In this document: one piece after another, positions 13,701-26,337 of the stretch
Layout: each line of letters opens with the position of its first letter
Numbering within the stretch: the first letter of the stretch is position 1
Assembly (NCBI GenBank): GCA_000231825.2
Contig: JH720297.1
Location: forward strand, 494,857-558,856
Length of the DNA: 64,000 nucleotides
From: Tetrahymena elliotti 4EA
Taxonomy: Eukaryota > Ciliophora > Oligohymenophorea > Hymenostomatida > Tetrahymenidae
Direction: 5' to 3'
Notes under the pieces: generated by a model
Told to the model about the DNA's origin: nothing
Database searches by the model: none
What the model saw: only the letters and a program-made list of their open reading frames with translations
Translations under genes and position numbers: made by a program

Positions 13701-14328
13701 AAATTAACAACAGAAGCCTCATTAATTGCACTTTTTTTTCTCATAAGAATAGAATTAAAACTCTAATATTTAATTTGACCCTTTAATTTATTCTCCATCT
13801 GGTAAATCTTGTTAAATAAACTCAGTTTAGCAAAATATTTTATCATCTCTTTAAAGATAAAAAAGCTGTAAAAGCTAAAGCATAAACTCATCAAGCATAA
13901 AAAACATTTTCTAAAGCTAAAAACTTTAATCAAATAATAATCAAATGTAAGTAAAAACAAACCCATTAAAAGAGGAGGAGGAGGATGACATATGTTCTAA
14001 ATCTTTAACTAAGTAAAAAATTGTGAAGTTTTAAGACGAAATCTAGTAAAATAAGAAAAAAACTCTTGAAAAAATATCAAACCGAACAAGTATAGAACTG
14101 AAAAAGCATGAATAACCTAATTCTCATTACTTAGACCTATAGAAACTTCTAAAAATTAATGAATAAAATGTAAAAAAATATTAATTTAGTGATTCTTATT
14201 TTTTTAAAATTAAATTTCATTCTAAATTTAATGATTTTTGTTTAAAAAGCAAAGAAATAGTAAAATAATTTTAGTTTTAACCATCATTTTTCTTAAGAAG
14301 GCGTATTTTTTGCAACAAATTTGATTGA
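10705..14328 (+). CDS. Cyclic nucleotide-binding domain protein, paralog 1 (~1,093 aa)
   Basis: Introns are placed at 11581-11630, 11821-11890, 11927-11985, 12419-12473, 12630-12681 and 13217-13272. The resulting sum is divisible by three. The N-terminus is Ser-rich. CNBD1 starts near residue 300 and shows NSIIFNFG, then GEYGNHYYVLLKG on its own 36-nt exon, then an inserted charged stretch of about 170 aa. The phosphate-binding cassette follows near residue 550: NPGEAFGEIALMTKERRTAS. CNBD2 follows with ENDPANEIYLIKSGEV near residue 637, and its cassette is degenerate (FGQDEILSSEPKR). CNBDs bind cAMP or cGMP and gate kinases or channels. No kinase or channel domain is present, so this is probably a sensor or scaffold. 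The rest is Asn/Gln/Ser-rich. It is a close relative of the gene at 16429. Confidence 0.85.
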
Positions 14329-14414
14329 TTTAGTTAAAAAAATAATAAATAAAAAAAATCTTTGTTTTATGATTTTGTGAAAATTATTTTTTTCTTCATA
14401 AATAGTCATTAATA

Positions 14415-15341
14415 ATGAAGGAGATTCAGGGTAAAAAATATTCAAATGCTTCAATAGATAGATTGCAGAGTGAGAGTAATAATAATTTAGATTCTGTTTT
14501 TGATTTATTGGCTAGATAATCTAAAAAAGAATATAAATATGCCAATTCTAAAAATAAATTTTTTTTCTCTGATGTAAATCACATAATATCACCTAGAAGT
14601 GAGAAAAGTAGTTAGAATTTAAAGTCTTTTGGTAAAATTAATGAAATTTAATTAGATTCTCCTACAGCTATTGTCAGCTTTTCCAATAGCTTTAAAAAAT
14701 AAAATTATTGTTTAAAATCTTTTCTTTCAAAACCTTACCTTGATACTTAAAAAAGGTCAAATCAAAATGAATCTACAATTAAAAGTGGAGTAGATTTTCT
14801 AGATAAAAATGATGAATCATTCTAAAACAGATAAACAAAACGTATTGATAATCATTCAGATTTCAGCTCAATAAATAACTTTACTTATGCTAATTATTTT
14901 AATAAAAATTAAATTACAAACACAAATAAAGCAGTAAATAAATCCTAAGATTTTAAATTAAAAATTCCTAAAAATTCATCAACAAATCAAAGTTTAAATG
15001 AATTAAAGCTAAAAAGCAATGAAAGTTCTCCATTTAGTATATATTATGATAAGTAAGATGACATAAAAGAAGATCAGATATAAAAGCGAAAAGAACTTTA
15101 ACTTTCTTTCACAAGCTTAATCTAACAATAATCATCAGATGCTTGTCAAATAGCTCAAAAAAATAAAAACGATGAAATGTAACATTTTTTCTAAAACAAC
15201 GAAATTTTAAAAAACAAAAGCATTCTCAAAATATTAAAATTTAAATAAAAAAACAAATATATATTTAAGTAATTGCACTAATATAATTGCAACTTATCTG
15301 AATTAAGTTAGCATGATCAGCATTTATAGAAATTTTCTTGA
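14415..15341 (+). CDS. Ser/Asn/Lys-rich protein of unknown function (308 aa)
   Basis: A single open frame of 309 codons starting 86 bp after the stop of CNBD paralog 1. Composition is hydrophilic and dominated by Ser, Asn, Lys and Gln, like the low-complexity ends of the flanking CNBD proteins. There is no domain, signal peptide or membrane segment. It could be an independent gene, or the detached N-terminal part of the CNBD gene that starts 1.1 kb downstream; no splice path joining them was found. Its length without TGA and its consistent amino-acid mix support coding, but low-complexity open frames also arise by chance in this code. Confidence 0.5.
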
Positions 15342-16428
15342 TTAATATCAAAAAGGTAACAAAAAAACACAGTAAAAATAATTTTACAAACATAAATACA
15401 TTTTATTTTAATTATTAAGTATTCAAAATATTTATTATTTATAAACTTCGTTCTATTCATATTTATTATAACTAAATATATTTTTTAATATTACTGTTTT
15501 AACTTGAATACAAATATGACTTTTTTATTCAAATTAGTAGGATTCATTATTATTAAAAAATATACTAGCTTTTATTAAAGATAACTATGGAATTAATCTT
15601 TTTATTAATTTTTTTATCCATGTTAATTACAAAATATTTGCTTTTTTAACTGAGTTGTGTCAAACAAAATTATAACTAAAATGCTATTTTTATTAAAACT
15701 AGAATTACATTTTATTTATGATAAGACTTTTAATAATGAAAACTATTAATTTAATTTTTTTATTAAAAAAATAACTTTTTTATTTTTACTGAGCTAATTT
15801 GGAAACAAAACACTGTATTTTTTTAATTATTATTAAAACTATAATTTAGTTTTAATTATTTAGGGGTTAATTAAAAAAATTATTTAGTATTTATTCTTTT
15901 TGTTATTTGCTTTTTATTTATTTATTTTGTTTTATTCATATTTTTACAAAAAAATTTCTTTTTTTTCATTTTTAAGGTAAAAACAAAAGATGGATGCCAT
16001 CTATGGATTAAAAAGTTTATTTAGCTTAAATTGATTAAAAATATTTTAATTTAGAAAAATGTTTTTTTACTCATATTTTTTACTAAAAATATGCTTGTAT
16101 TTACTTTTGCTGATTTGTAATAGAGCATCAGTACTATTATTTAAAGTAAAATTTAGCTTTAGTTTAATTGAAAAAATTTTAATTAAAGAAAAATAAAAAT
16201 GTTTTTAATTTAAATAAATAGTAAAATAGATTACATTTATTATTTTAATATCTCAGATTTTCTGTTTAAGCAATTAATTTTAATTCTTCCTACAATAACT
16301 TATATGTTAATAAAATTAAATAATATTTTCAATCTAGAATTGATTAATAAATCAATCAATCAAACTATTGGTTAAAAAATCATAAATTTTAATTAATTTC
16401 CAATCTTATTTTTGATTATAAGGGTATT
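15342..16428. other. 1.1-kb AT-rich spacer
   Basis: Very AT-rich, with repeated T-runs and degenerate TTATTAAAA-type words but no clean tandem unit. No coding frame or RNA gene is seen. It probably includes the promoter of CNBD paralog 2. Confidence 0.5.
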
Positions 16429-19400
16429 ATGTAGAACTAGGAGCTACCATAAAGTTTAAATCCTTAAAGCTAAATACAAAAGGTAAACTAAAACGATGAT
16501 AGTGATTTAAAAGAAATGCAAAACCTAAAACATATTTAATAATCACAAACTTAAGCAGAAAAAATGAGCTAAGACTCTAGCATGCCTTATTTTGAAACAG
16601 ATCATAGTAGCAATAAAAAATTATTTGATTAAGATAAAAGCAGTTAACAGATGCTAAATAAAGATATAAATAAAAGCAAAATTCATTAATACATGAGCTA
16701 AAATAAAGAGGAATCATAAAAAATCATTGAAGATTTAAGATCTAATACTTAAAATTTGGAATTCAAATCGCTACAAAATATTGAGTTTAATCATAGTTTA
16801 TGTGATATATTTTAAGATAGTTTTCACTTGAATAAATCACTAAAAAATGATTAGATGAGAGAAAACTTTAATTTGTATGATAATTAAGATAAAGAAAGTT
16901 ATTTCTCAGATTCAGAAACATTTTAAAGCTCAAACTGGCTTCCTTTTTAACATGAATATTCTTAAGCATTTAAAAATTTGTAATAAATTTATTAACAAAA
17001 GCATAATGAATAGAAAGTAGAATTAAATTTGCAAATAAGTTAAGATAAGGATTAAGAAAAAATAATTGAAAACCCTACTAATTATTATATTTAGTATACT
17101 TTTAACTAAAAAAATAGTCTAGATGTTGATAAAAATAGCATAGATTTATCTTCTCAAAGCAGTTACGATTAGTCAAGAGAAAGCCAAAAAATAAAAAAAT
17201 CAACATAGAATGATTTTAAAATTAGCTATAATATAAATATTGTTCCAGCCCATAAAAATACAGATGATTAATAATAATCATAAAATAATTAAGAATAAAG
17301 CAAATAATAGCAATATCAATAATTTGTAATTTAAGTTTCTTCTGATAAGCAAGACTCAAGTAACTCAAATAATGCTGGAAGATAAAGTTTAATTGTGCAG
17401 AATATCCTTAAAAATAATACTATTAATCAAGCAAATTTGTTAACTGTATAGGATGGTATCGGTTCTTTAAACTAATTTGGAAAATCTTTTAACAAGCTCT
17501 CAATAGATTTAGGAATTCAAAAATCAATGGATCTTCCAAGTTAAATTCTTTCTTCATAAAATTTGCAAGGGAGTGAAGTTTTCAAGACAGAATCATAGAT
17601 AAATTTATATAAATAGAATTTGAAAATGATTGAAAAAATAAAAATACATAATAAATCATTAAAACTAGACTTGAAAGACCCTGAAATAAGTGATGTAATT
17701 AAACTAAAAAATTATTTATGCATCAAATTATTTTTTTAACAATAGATAGCTATTTAGATACTGCAAAAAAATGGTAAGATATCTCATGAAATCAAATTTC
17801 TTCAGAAATGTATTGAAGGAATGCCACTTTTCTAAAAGCATCAAGGCTTATTTGAAAAGGCTAATACCTCTCACCATTTATTTTCATAAATAAAGCACAT
17901 TAAATATTCAAAAAATCATGTCATTTTCAATTTTGGTATTTCAATTCTTAAAATTTAACAATAATTTCTAATTTATTTTTTTTTATTTTAGGAGAATATG
18001 GTTATCACTATTACATTGTTCTTAAAGGTAAAATTATCAGCTTGAATTTGATTTTCATGTTTCATTTCAGTTTTAATAATCATTTAGATTTCTTCTGTTT
18101 TGACAAATATTTTTCTAAATATCATTTATTGTTCTACTAATCTATTCTTTTAATTTTTAAAAAGAATTAAAGCTAAAATATCTAAGCATATAAAATTAAA
18201 GCCATTCAAATTAAATTAATAATCTAAGTTTTTATAGGATTTTATTGATCTAGAATAAGCTAATTAAATACTTATTTCACAATTAAAAATTAAAAAAGTT
18301 TTTTCAAATCGAATTATTTTATTTTAAGTTAGTAAATAAAATATTTTCTGAAATTAAAATTATTTTTTACAACTGAAAAGGTTCAGTTTCATGTTTGATT
18401 CCACAAAATTAATACAAAGAAGAGCTAATTTAAGAATAAAAGAACATCGAGTTTATGCAATAAAGGATTCAAAAAATAAAGAATAAACCACCTGCTGAAA
18501 ACGACAAGCAAGAGAACAACCCTTAATTTATAGATATAGTTATGTAAGCCTTCAAATAAAAATAGTAAAGTGACTATCTTACTCTTTTGAAGTCTTAAGG
18601 TAAACCTGTACCTAATGTTTCTATTTCAAGCAGAAGGAAATTTAAACCATAATAAACTCCTGAGAACTTAACACCAGAAGTTTTAAAATAAAACCAACTA
18701 TTCAACTAATACCTTTAAAAAAGAGGAATGAATAAGCAATAAGAAGTTGTTGAAAAATCTTCATTTTTAAGGAGAAAATCATAAATAAAATTATTAGATG
18801 GTAAAAGAAAATCAAAGTAAGATGAAGACATCAGTAAATCAAAGCCAAAACCTCCTTAAACAAACTAGAATTTTTTAACAGTTTAAAAAGAGATTGAGTC
18901 ACCAAAGTCTGATACATAAGAAAAATAGGTAAGCAATTCAAGCTAAGCAGAATAAAAAATTGAAGAAACCAAATAAATGTAAACTAATTTTATCCTTTAA
19001 TTTAAGTTAATAATTTTACAAATAGCACATACACTATTGAAACCAAATAAGAAACCTTTCAAGAGCATATATAAAAGTAATTCCCTAAGTTCTTTCCAGT
19101 AAAAACTTTTGTTGCTGGAGAATCATTTGGAGAAATAGCTTTAATGACAAAAGAAAGAAGGTAATTTAATATTTATTTTTTGAAAGATTTTGAGAAACTT
19201 TCAATTCAAATTTTTTAAAATGTTTGATTGAGGAAATAAATTTAATTTAAAAATGCCAAATTTATACAATTAAAAAATATCTTTTGATTATTTGAGAAAA
19301 CCCTATTTATAATTTTAAATATAACAAAGAACTGCAACTATGGTGTGTCAAGAAGAAACTCATTTGATGGTTTTGAGTAAAGAGGGATTTGATAAAATTA

Positions 19401-22400
19401 TAGGATCATTTTAATAATAGATACTAAGAGAAAAACTTGAATTTTTAAGAAGGTTTTAGTTTTTGGATTCTCTACCTACAAGTTAGCTAATGAGTTTGCT
19501 GCATTACTTTAAGATAAATAATTTAACTTAAAAAACTGTTGTTTATAATGAAGGAGACGAGGCCGATAATATTTACTTTATTAAGACGGGAGAAGTCGAA
19601 GTTCTAAAAAAAGTGATTATAAACGATTAAAAATACATTCAATCATAAAAGGGGGCTGAAGAATTAACCCGAAATCTGATTGAAATGAACATATCGCTTA
19701 AGAATAAAATAAAATAAAAAAAAACTGAAACTATGTCAATCAAGCTTTTAGGATCAGGATAATGTTTTGGAGAAGAAGAAATTATAGAAGAAAAACACAA
19801 AAGATTATATAAAGTAGTTGTTACTCAATAGGCTGAAATATTCTCAATTTCAAAAGAAGTAAAAAATTCTAAAAAATTATTAAAAATAAATTTGTTAATT
19901 AAAATCAAAAAGCATATATTGACTTCTTTGAAATCTTAGAAGGGATTAAGCATACTTTAGAAACAAAAGCAGGTCAAATAGAATTGGTAAAATTAAATAA
20001 TTTTTTGAAAAACCTAATTTGAGTTTATTCTAGGATCAATGAAAGAGAAAACTTTATCTCTACAAAAAAAGTTGAAACTAATAAAAAGCTGAGTGACGAT
20101 ATGAAAATATTTGAAAAAAATAGATAAAAAAAATTAGAATATTTAGAAATTTAAAGGTAGATTTATGAAAATCAAGCTCATCATTCACCTCATAGTGAAT
20201 AGAATAATAGACTCAATTCTTCATATTCTTCTCATTCTTCCAATAGCAGATTCAAATAATCTCCCTGCTCAAGTCCATAAAGATCATCTGTAAATTTTTT
20301 GATAGATATTAAAGTATTTAAATAGTCTTTTTTAAACAAATGAATTAGTCTGAAAACCATTCTGATGTTTCTTCACCATCTCTTTTCTCATCAATAAGTT
20401 AAAAAAATTATCCTATGATGGACTCTCTTAAATTAAATGAGAGCTCAGATAAGTTTGAATAAAATTACACACCAAGATTAAAGTAAATCATTACCTTTAG
20501 TTAATTGATAGAAACAAAACAATTTTATTATTAAAGGTATTCATAAATGAGTGAATAATCAAGCTCTCCTTCTTCTTGGTATTAATAAAAGAACAAACAC
20601 TTTATTGATCATACAATGAGTTCTTATAGTTAAAATTAAGAATTTAAAGAAGATAAAAATTTAAGAATTAAAAACTTATAGTAAGATTTAATTAAAAGAA
20701 CACCATAGATAAATAGGATTTTAAATAAACATTAAACGCATATACCTACCATCTCTCTCTCTGATTTAAAACATTAATCTCCTGAGCATGAGTTTAATTT
20801 GAACTCTAAAGCTATAGAAATATAAGAAATGACATCTAGAAGTAAGGTAATTAATATACAGTTTCCAAATTTTCCTTATTTTTTTAATTCTTGATTTATA
20901 AATGAAAAATTGTTTGTTGTGTCTGAAATTAAAACCAAGAAATAATTAAATTGAAATTTGAAAAAGGTTGAGTTTTAAATTTCATTGATACTGAAGTATC
21001 ATGTTGTTGAGTAACCACATTTCAAAAGTTGAATGGCATAATATACATATTATCAATTACAAATAATTTCAATCATCTTAAATAAAACTAAATTATCATA
21101 CTATTTTTTTAAAATGTCCTTTTTAGATTTCAAAAAAAAATAATCTAAAAATTTTAACAAACAGAGGGATAATTACAATCTGCTAATCAAAAATAAGAAC
21201 TAAATTGTTGAATAGAATCATGATATAAATGACAGAGAAAAGATTTAGGTAGACTTATTTAGAGAAATAAAAAAGAAGAAATATTCAAGTTTTAACAATA
21301 ATCACAATAACAACAATAATAATGGAAGTGGTTTAAAAAAAGGTGATGAATCATAAATATCAAATTTTTCAAATTGCTAAGTGCCTAAAGAAAAATTATC
21401 AGATTAGCACTCATCTTTTTAGAGGGGATATAATAGTTCGTCAAAATTGAGGGAAATGCAAACAAGAACTTAAAGCAGCACTTTTTATAATAATTGGCAT
21501 ACAAATACTAAAGTTAAAGATTATAGTTAAATATAAAATAATAATCTAGGTAGTGTAAATGAAAAAGCAAAAGAAAATCTGAGAGAACTTTCAAGCATAA
21601 ATTTAAATGAAACGGCGTTTAGAAGTAAAGAAGTTTAGCAAAGGAATTAGTTCAACTCATTGTCTCCACACTCTTTACAACAACACCTAAAAAAAGGAAC
21701 AATTATGAATGTAATCAAGTAATGTTAATCAACTTAGAATATTAATTAGAAACACATTACTGAGTTTACTAAAGAAATTAGGAATAAACTTCAAAACAAA
21801 AATTTGAGCAGAAAAGAACTTAGTTAAAAATATTTGAAAAAATAAAATAGGATATCATTTATCTCTTAAATAGATTTTAATAACATACTTAATGACAATT
21901 CATCCATTACATAATAAGAAATAGCTAATCAATTGCCTTAATTTTCATCTAATTAATAATAAAGCGAGTTTCCTAATTTAAATTAAGATAGATAATCTTT
22001 TTAATAGGACAATAATGATAATATTGATAATTCCAAGTTTTATCAAACTTAATATAAAAACTATAGTACTATCAATCAAGATAGCTTTTAAATAAATGAT
22101 TCATTTAGCTCATCAATGGGTAATGGCTTTAGGTATAACAAAGAATTTAATAGAAGTAGAATGGGTAAATAAAGAATTACTTTGTCTCCTCAAAATTAAA
22201 AAAATGAAAATTAAAGTAAAGATTTTTCTCAGAACAACTTCCACTGTTCTTAAATAAGAGGGTTGAACTCAAGATAATCAAGTACTGAAAAAAGTATTCT
22301 AAATCCTCATAGCTCTGCACAAAATTATACTTTTGAAACTATTGTTAACAATAATGAAAAAAAAATGAAGGATTTATCTAAAGAAAAAAGAAGTTCACTA

Positions 22401-23108
22401 AATTTAGATTAATATAAAAGTATGACTCAAAAAGAATAGCAGCACTAATCATAAAGTTATAATAAAATATTAAATTCAAAAATTCAATTCAAAAACAATA
22501 ACTTCAATATTATGACAGATTCATAATAATTTAAATAAGCCCATAAGGTTAATCAAAATAGTCTATCTGCTCTAAATGATGACTTAAAATTAAGTAAATA
22601 ATAAAATTAATTTTCTTACAATCCATTTTAGCATTCTGATTAGAAAAAGAATGTTTTTTCATTAAATGGAATTGATAAAAATATAATTAAAACATTTAAG
22701 CTTGATAAAATTATATAAAATGATTATGAAAAAAGTTTTATTAAACTTGCATAAACATGCTCATAACACATAAAAGAAATAAAATAGATTGATAAATTTT
22801 AGATAAACTCCAATTCTGTCAAATAAAATCATACTCAGATTCAATCTGCTATTGTTAGAAACAGGCACAACCAGAGACTAGTCGATTTGTGCAATCTTAA
22901 GAAAAGAATTAACATGAGCACAATTTAAAAAGAAAGTAATATTAACAATACTAATATTAACAATAGTGTTAATGAATAGAATTCCAGAAAAAAACTTGAT
23001 GGCTATTATTCTGAGTAACAGTAACCTGATTAAAGTAAGTTAGATATTAGTCTTCTATAAAATCTACACATATAATAAGCTTAAATTCAAAAAAATAAAC
23101 CATCATGA
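16429..23108 (+). CDS. Cyclic nucleotide-binding domain protein, paralog 2 (~1,858 aa)
   Basis: Nine exons: 16429-17935, 17992-18027, 18381-18978, 19026-19160, 19330-19858, 19913-19986, 20034-20289, 20349-20846 and 21165-23108. They total exactly 1,859 codons. Domain order matches the paralog at 10705. A Gln/Asn/Ser-rich N-terminus comes first. CNBD1 begins near residue 460 (HVIFNFG, then GEYGYHYYIVLKG on a 36-nt exon) and has an insertion of about 220 aa before its phosphate-binding cassette GESFGEIALMTKERRTAT near residue 744. CNBD2 follows with NEGDEADNIYFIKTGEVEV near 834 and a degenerate cassette. A conserved linker (KQKQVKQNWINERENF) precedes a ~900-residue low-complexity tail on the last exons. 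Intron positions around CNBD1 are shared with paralog 1, which indicates gene duplication. No catalytic or channel domain is present; the ligand is inferred from the family only. Confidence 0.85.
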
Positions 23109-23959
23109 AGAACCAATTCATTAATTTGATTTCTTCAAGAGCCCTAATATTCTATTACCATTTATTGGATTTTTAAATGTATATTAAAATTATCTTAATA
23201 TGCTAATTTATATTACTTTATTTATTCCTTTTTCCCTTATTTTACAAAAAAATTTTATTTAATTTATTTAAAAAATTATTTATGTCAAATATTACTATTT
23301 TCTGTGTGTATAAAATAGCAAACTTTATTGTCTATCTTATTTTAAAACACATTGTAAAAAAAAATTTTTTCTTTATTTCTCCAGTTTTTTTTAAAAAATT
23401 TAAACTATAGCTTGTTTGTAAAATATCATAAAAAATATTATGCGTACTTTTATGAAATAATGAATAATTCTAACTAGAGAGAAAAAGAAGCTAGGAATCA
23501 TTCCTTTAATTGATTTTAGTTTTAAATTTTTAATGAGTTTTTTTTTAAAATGTTTTATTTCTGTCTTTACAAACCTTTGTAAAAAAAAATAACAACATCA
23601 TTATTGAATAGTACCCAAATTTGTTTTTATCATGTTTATAATTTTGAAGAATTTACTGCATTTTTTATATTTTTCTAGAAATTTATTGGCTCTCTAATAA
23701 TTAATTTTTGTCCTTAACACATTTTTAAAATATTTTTTGAATAAATTAATGAAAATTGATAGAAAAAGATTTGAATCTATTAATATATTTATCAAAAACA
23801 TCAAAATTATTAAACAAAATATTTGGTAAGTAGATGAAAGAGACTGTTTGTATTTTTGTATTAATCTTAAATTTGATTGACTTGACTATTATTTTTTGAT
23901 AAAAAATACATTTAATTAATTCAATCAATTTAATTTTAGAAGCAATAAATATAAATAAA
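23109..23959. other. AT-rich spacer upstream of the acyl carrier protein gene
   Basis: Long A/T runs. No supported gene was found on either strand, and no repeat or RNA structure is seen. Confidence 0.5.
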
Positions 23960-24445
23960 ATGTTTAGAAATTTATTAGTCAAGTCTTTAAAATTAGCAGC
24001 TAACAGGTAGTTCTTAGCTTAGCAAAAGAATTCCTAGCTCTATAATGCTTGGTTGAGTTAAAACTAAATCCAAAGCTTCAATGCTTTGTGTTCTCAACAA
24101 AACAGATATAATTTTACTTCCTAAGGAGATACTTAACTCAATTAAATCTTGGAAGAAGTTGAAGCTAAAATTTTCTAGGTTTTAAAAAGTGCTGCTAAGT
24201 GTAAAGTTGATAAATTAGCCAGAACCGCTACTTTCGAAGAGCTTGGTTTTGATTCCCTTGACGGTGTTGAGCTTGTTGTAGCCATGGAAGAATTATTTGG
24301 CTTCGATATTACTAATGAAGAAGCAGAAAAGATTGTTTCAGTTCAAGATGCAATCACTATTTTCAATAAAAATCTTGTAGAAAAAATCAATAGAGACAAG
24401 CTTATTGAATTGTAAGAATCTGAAACAACTCCTTCTAAAAAATGA
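23960..24445 (+). CDS. Mitochondrial-type acyl carrier protein (161 aa)
   Basis: A single exon of 161 aa. The C-terminal ~85 residues are a complete acyl carrier protein fold, with the phosphopantetheine attachment motif [18 protein letters not shown]; the modified Ser is residue 99. Upstream sequence [16 protein letters not shown] and downstream [18 protein letters not shown] match the family. The ~75-residue N-terminus lacks acidic residues in its first part and is rich in Arg, Lys, Ser and Gln ([17 protein letters not shown]), typical of a mitochondrial targeting peptide. Mitochondrial ACP carries growing acyl chains for octanoate/lipoate synthesis and also sits in respiratory complex I and the Fe-S/LYR assembly machinery. 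The gene uses noticeably more C/G at third positions than its neighbours, as expected for higher expression. The ATG chosen is the one that gives the presequence. Confidence 0.95.
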
Positions 24446-24809
24446 GAGCTTTAAATGAATATATAAACCTTCAATATAAATTTAATTTTATAAGCTAACA
24501 AGTTAATAATTTACAATAAGTATGTATATATGGTGAATGATCCTTTTAATTTAAGCAGAGTATGAAAATATTTTAATATTTATATTCATTCAATCCATCA
24601 TTTACATTCCCTTGTATTTTTTATAGATAAAATGATTTGTGTTTTAGTGACTTTATTTGATTGAATCTTTCAAACAAGTTTTTAAGTGTAAAAAAGAAAT
24701 CTAAATGTTTTATTTCTTTTCTAGAAAATTAAATTTAATGCACTTTTATGTAGAGTGTCTTATTTCAATTTATAAAAAATTCATTAAAACAAATAAAGAC
24801 ATATATATT
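24446..24809. other. Convergent 3' spacer
   Basis: Separates the 3' ends of the acyl carrier protein gene (plus) and the YbaK-domain gene (minus). Only AT-rich sequence is seen. Confidence 0.5.
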
Positions 24810-25367
24810 TCATTCTGTGAATTGACACACTTATGGCTTTTCAATATTTAAATAATCTTCTGTTTTCATAGAAATAGATTTAGTTCTGAGCCCACAGTTA
24901 AAGTTAATTACGCTCCCTTAATCAATCAAGCTTTAATCAGTAAATGTTTTGATACCCCAAATAGATCCAAAAGGAGGTACTGCTCCTGGAATACATTTAG
25001 TGAGCTCATAAACTTCTTCTTATTTAGCTAAATCTAATTTTTTATGTCCAACTACACCCCTAATAAGCTTCCAAGAAAGCTTTTTACTAGCTGACATTAC
25101 AGTTAAAATATAAGTGTTGTTTTATTTATCTTTAAGTAACATTGCTTTGGCTCCAGAGTCTAAAGAAACTCCTCTAACTTAAGCAGATTCTTCACTAGTC
25201 TTACATGGTTTATGTACCAAAGTTGAAAATTTTATTCCATCTAAAAGCTTAAAAATCAGTTCACAAGAATAGCTGTCTTCTTTAACAATTTCTTCTTCAT
25301 TTTGGTTATTTGACTTAAGTTCTTCCTTTTTTTGATCCTCATCTTTAATTTAATTATTCTGATCCAT
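24810..25367 (-). CDS. YbaK/PrdX-type aminoacyl-tRNA deacylase domain protein (185 aa)
   Basis: A single-exon minus-strand gene of 186 codons. After a ~30-residue ac/basic Gln/Asn/Lys/Glu leader comes a YbaK/ProX-type domain. It shows the substrate-pocket signature LVHKPCKTSEESAQVRGV, then SGAKAMLL with the family's key Lys at residue 74, the AKQEEVYELT helix, and the hallmark CIPGAVPPFGS at about residues 125-135. Free-standing proteins of this family (bacterial ProX/PrdX/YbaK, animal PRORSD1) hydrolyse mischarged tRNA, typically Ala-tRNA(Pro) or Cys-tRNA(Pro), and so protect translation. Which mischarged tRNA is targeted cannot be read from sequence. There is no targeting peptide, so a cytosolic location is inferred. 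It is convergent with the acyl carrier protein gene and close to an eIF4E gene. Confidence 0.88.
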
Positions 25368-25710
25368 TTTGCCAAGCTATTCTAATTACTTGATAAATAT
25401 AAATTTCTTGCAACTTGATTAAATAAGAATAAAAGTTTTACTCAAAATAAAGAAAAATCAAGGAATTTTCATTAATTTCTAAAATCAATTCTAAAAATAA
25501 ATTAAAATTAAAAATCCAAGAAAGCTATCATTCTAATTAATGAAGCATCTTAAAATTTTATTTGTGATAAATTCATTTTATTCACATTTAAATATTAAAA
25601 TTAATTATATTTTATTTGAATTATTTTTGTTTAAATTTAGTAATTTATTTCTAAGAAATAATTTTTAAAATATACATATTAGTTTATCTTTTAAAGGAGC
25701 CATTTCAAAA

Positions 25711-26052
25711 ATGAATGCCCCTATTTTTTTATCAACCTTAATTATTATTTTAAAATTTTGTAAATCTATTATTAGTCACCGAAGAAGGAAATAATACCTG
25801 GTGAATAGCAATAGTAATAACTAAATACTAAATTGCTAAATTTAAAAAAATTATGCTTATGAAGCTAATTATAGAATAAATAAAGATCTATTTTCGTTTA
25901 TTAATTTACAAGCAAATTTTGCTTTTTTGAAGAGGGTTGATAAAGTTAAAGAAAAAAAAGAGGTAAGTAAGTAAATTAAGCTAATTTAAAAAAGCAAAAA
26001 GTATAAAAATAAGAATTATTGCTACTTAAAAAAGATGCATAGCATACTCTGA
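25711..26052 (+). CDS. Possible small basic protein (113 aa), doubtful
   Basis: An open frame of 114 codons from ATG to TGA with no family resemblance. It starts with a hydrophobic stretch (APIFLSTLIIILKF) that could be a signal anchor, followed by a Lys/Asn-rich body. The sequence AAAGAG|GTAAGTAAG inside it looks like a good splice donor, so the 3' part may be intronic. Open frames this long occur by chance in AT-rich DNA with a single stop codon. The rest of the gap (25368-25710 and 26053-26337) shows nothing recognisable. Confidence 0.22.
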
Positions 26053-26337
26053 AGTAATTAACATGAATATACATATTTGATTAAATATTTATATAAATTA
26101 ATAACTTATAAGACTAACTAATGCTTTATGAAAGGATACTTTTTTTAAAAGATATCTGGCATTCATTATATTATTTATATCTTTATTTTTATTGATTATT
26201 GTATTATAATTTCTGCTAGTTCTTATTTAACTTTTATCTATTAATCAATGTATTATAAAAAAATATGATAATATTTTATGGTTTATCTAGGTATGTGCTA
26301 AGTTAAATTAAAAATTACGATTTTTAATATATGTTTT

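Noticed and set aside
15342..16428. Possible degenerate tandem repeat in the AT-rich spacer
   Set aside because: T-runs and TTATTAAAA words recur irregularly without a definable unit; base composition alone explains them.
19913..19986. Alternative frame reading DFFEILEGIKHTLE in CNBD paralog 2
   Set aside because: It looked like a conserved CNBD helix, but it is out of phase with both neighbouring exons. The in-phase reading (HILTSLKSQKGLSILQKQK) matches paralog 1 at the same position.
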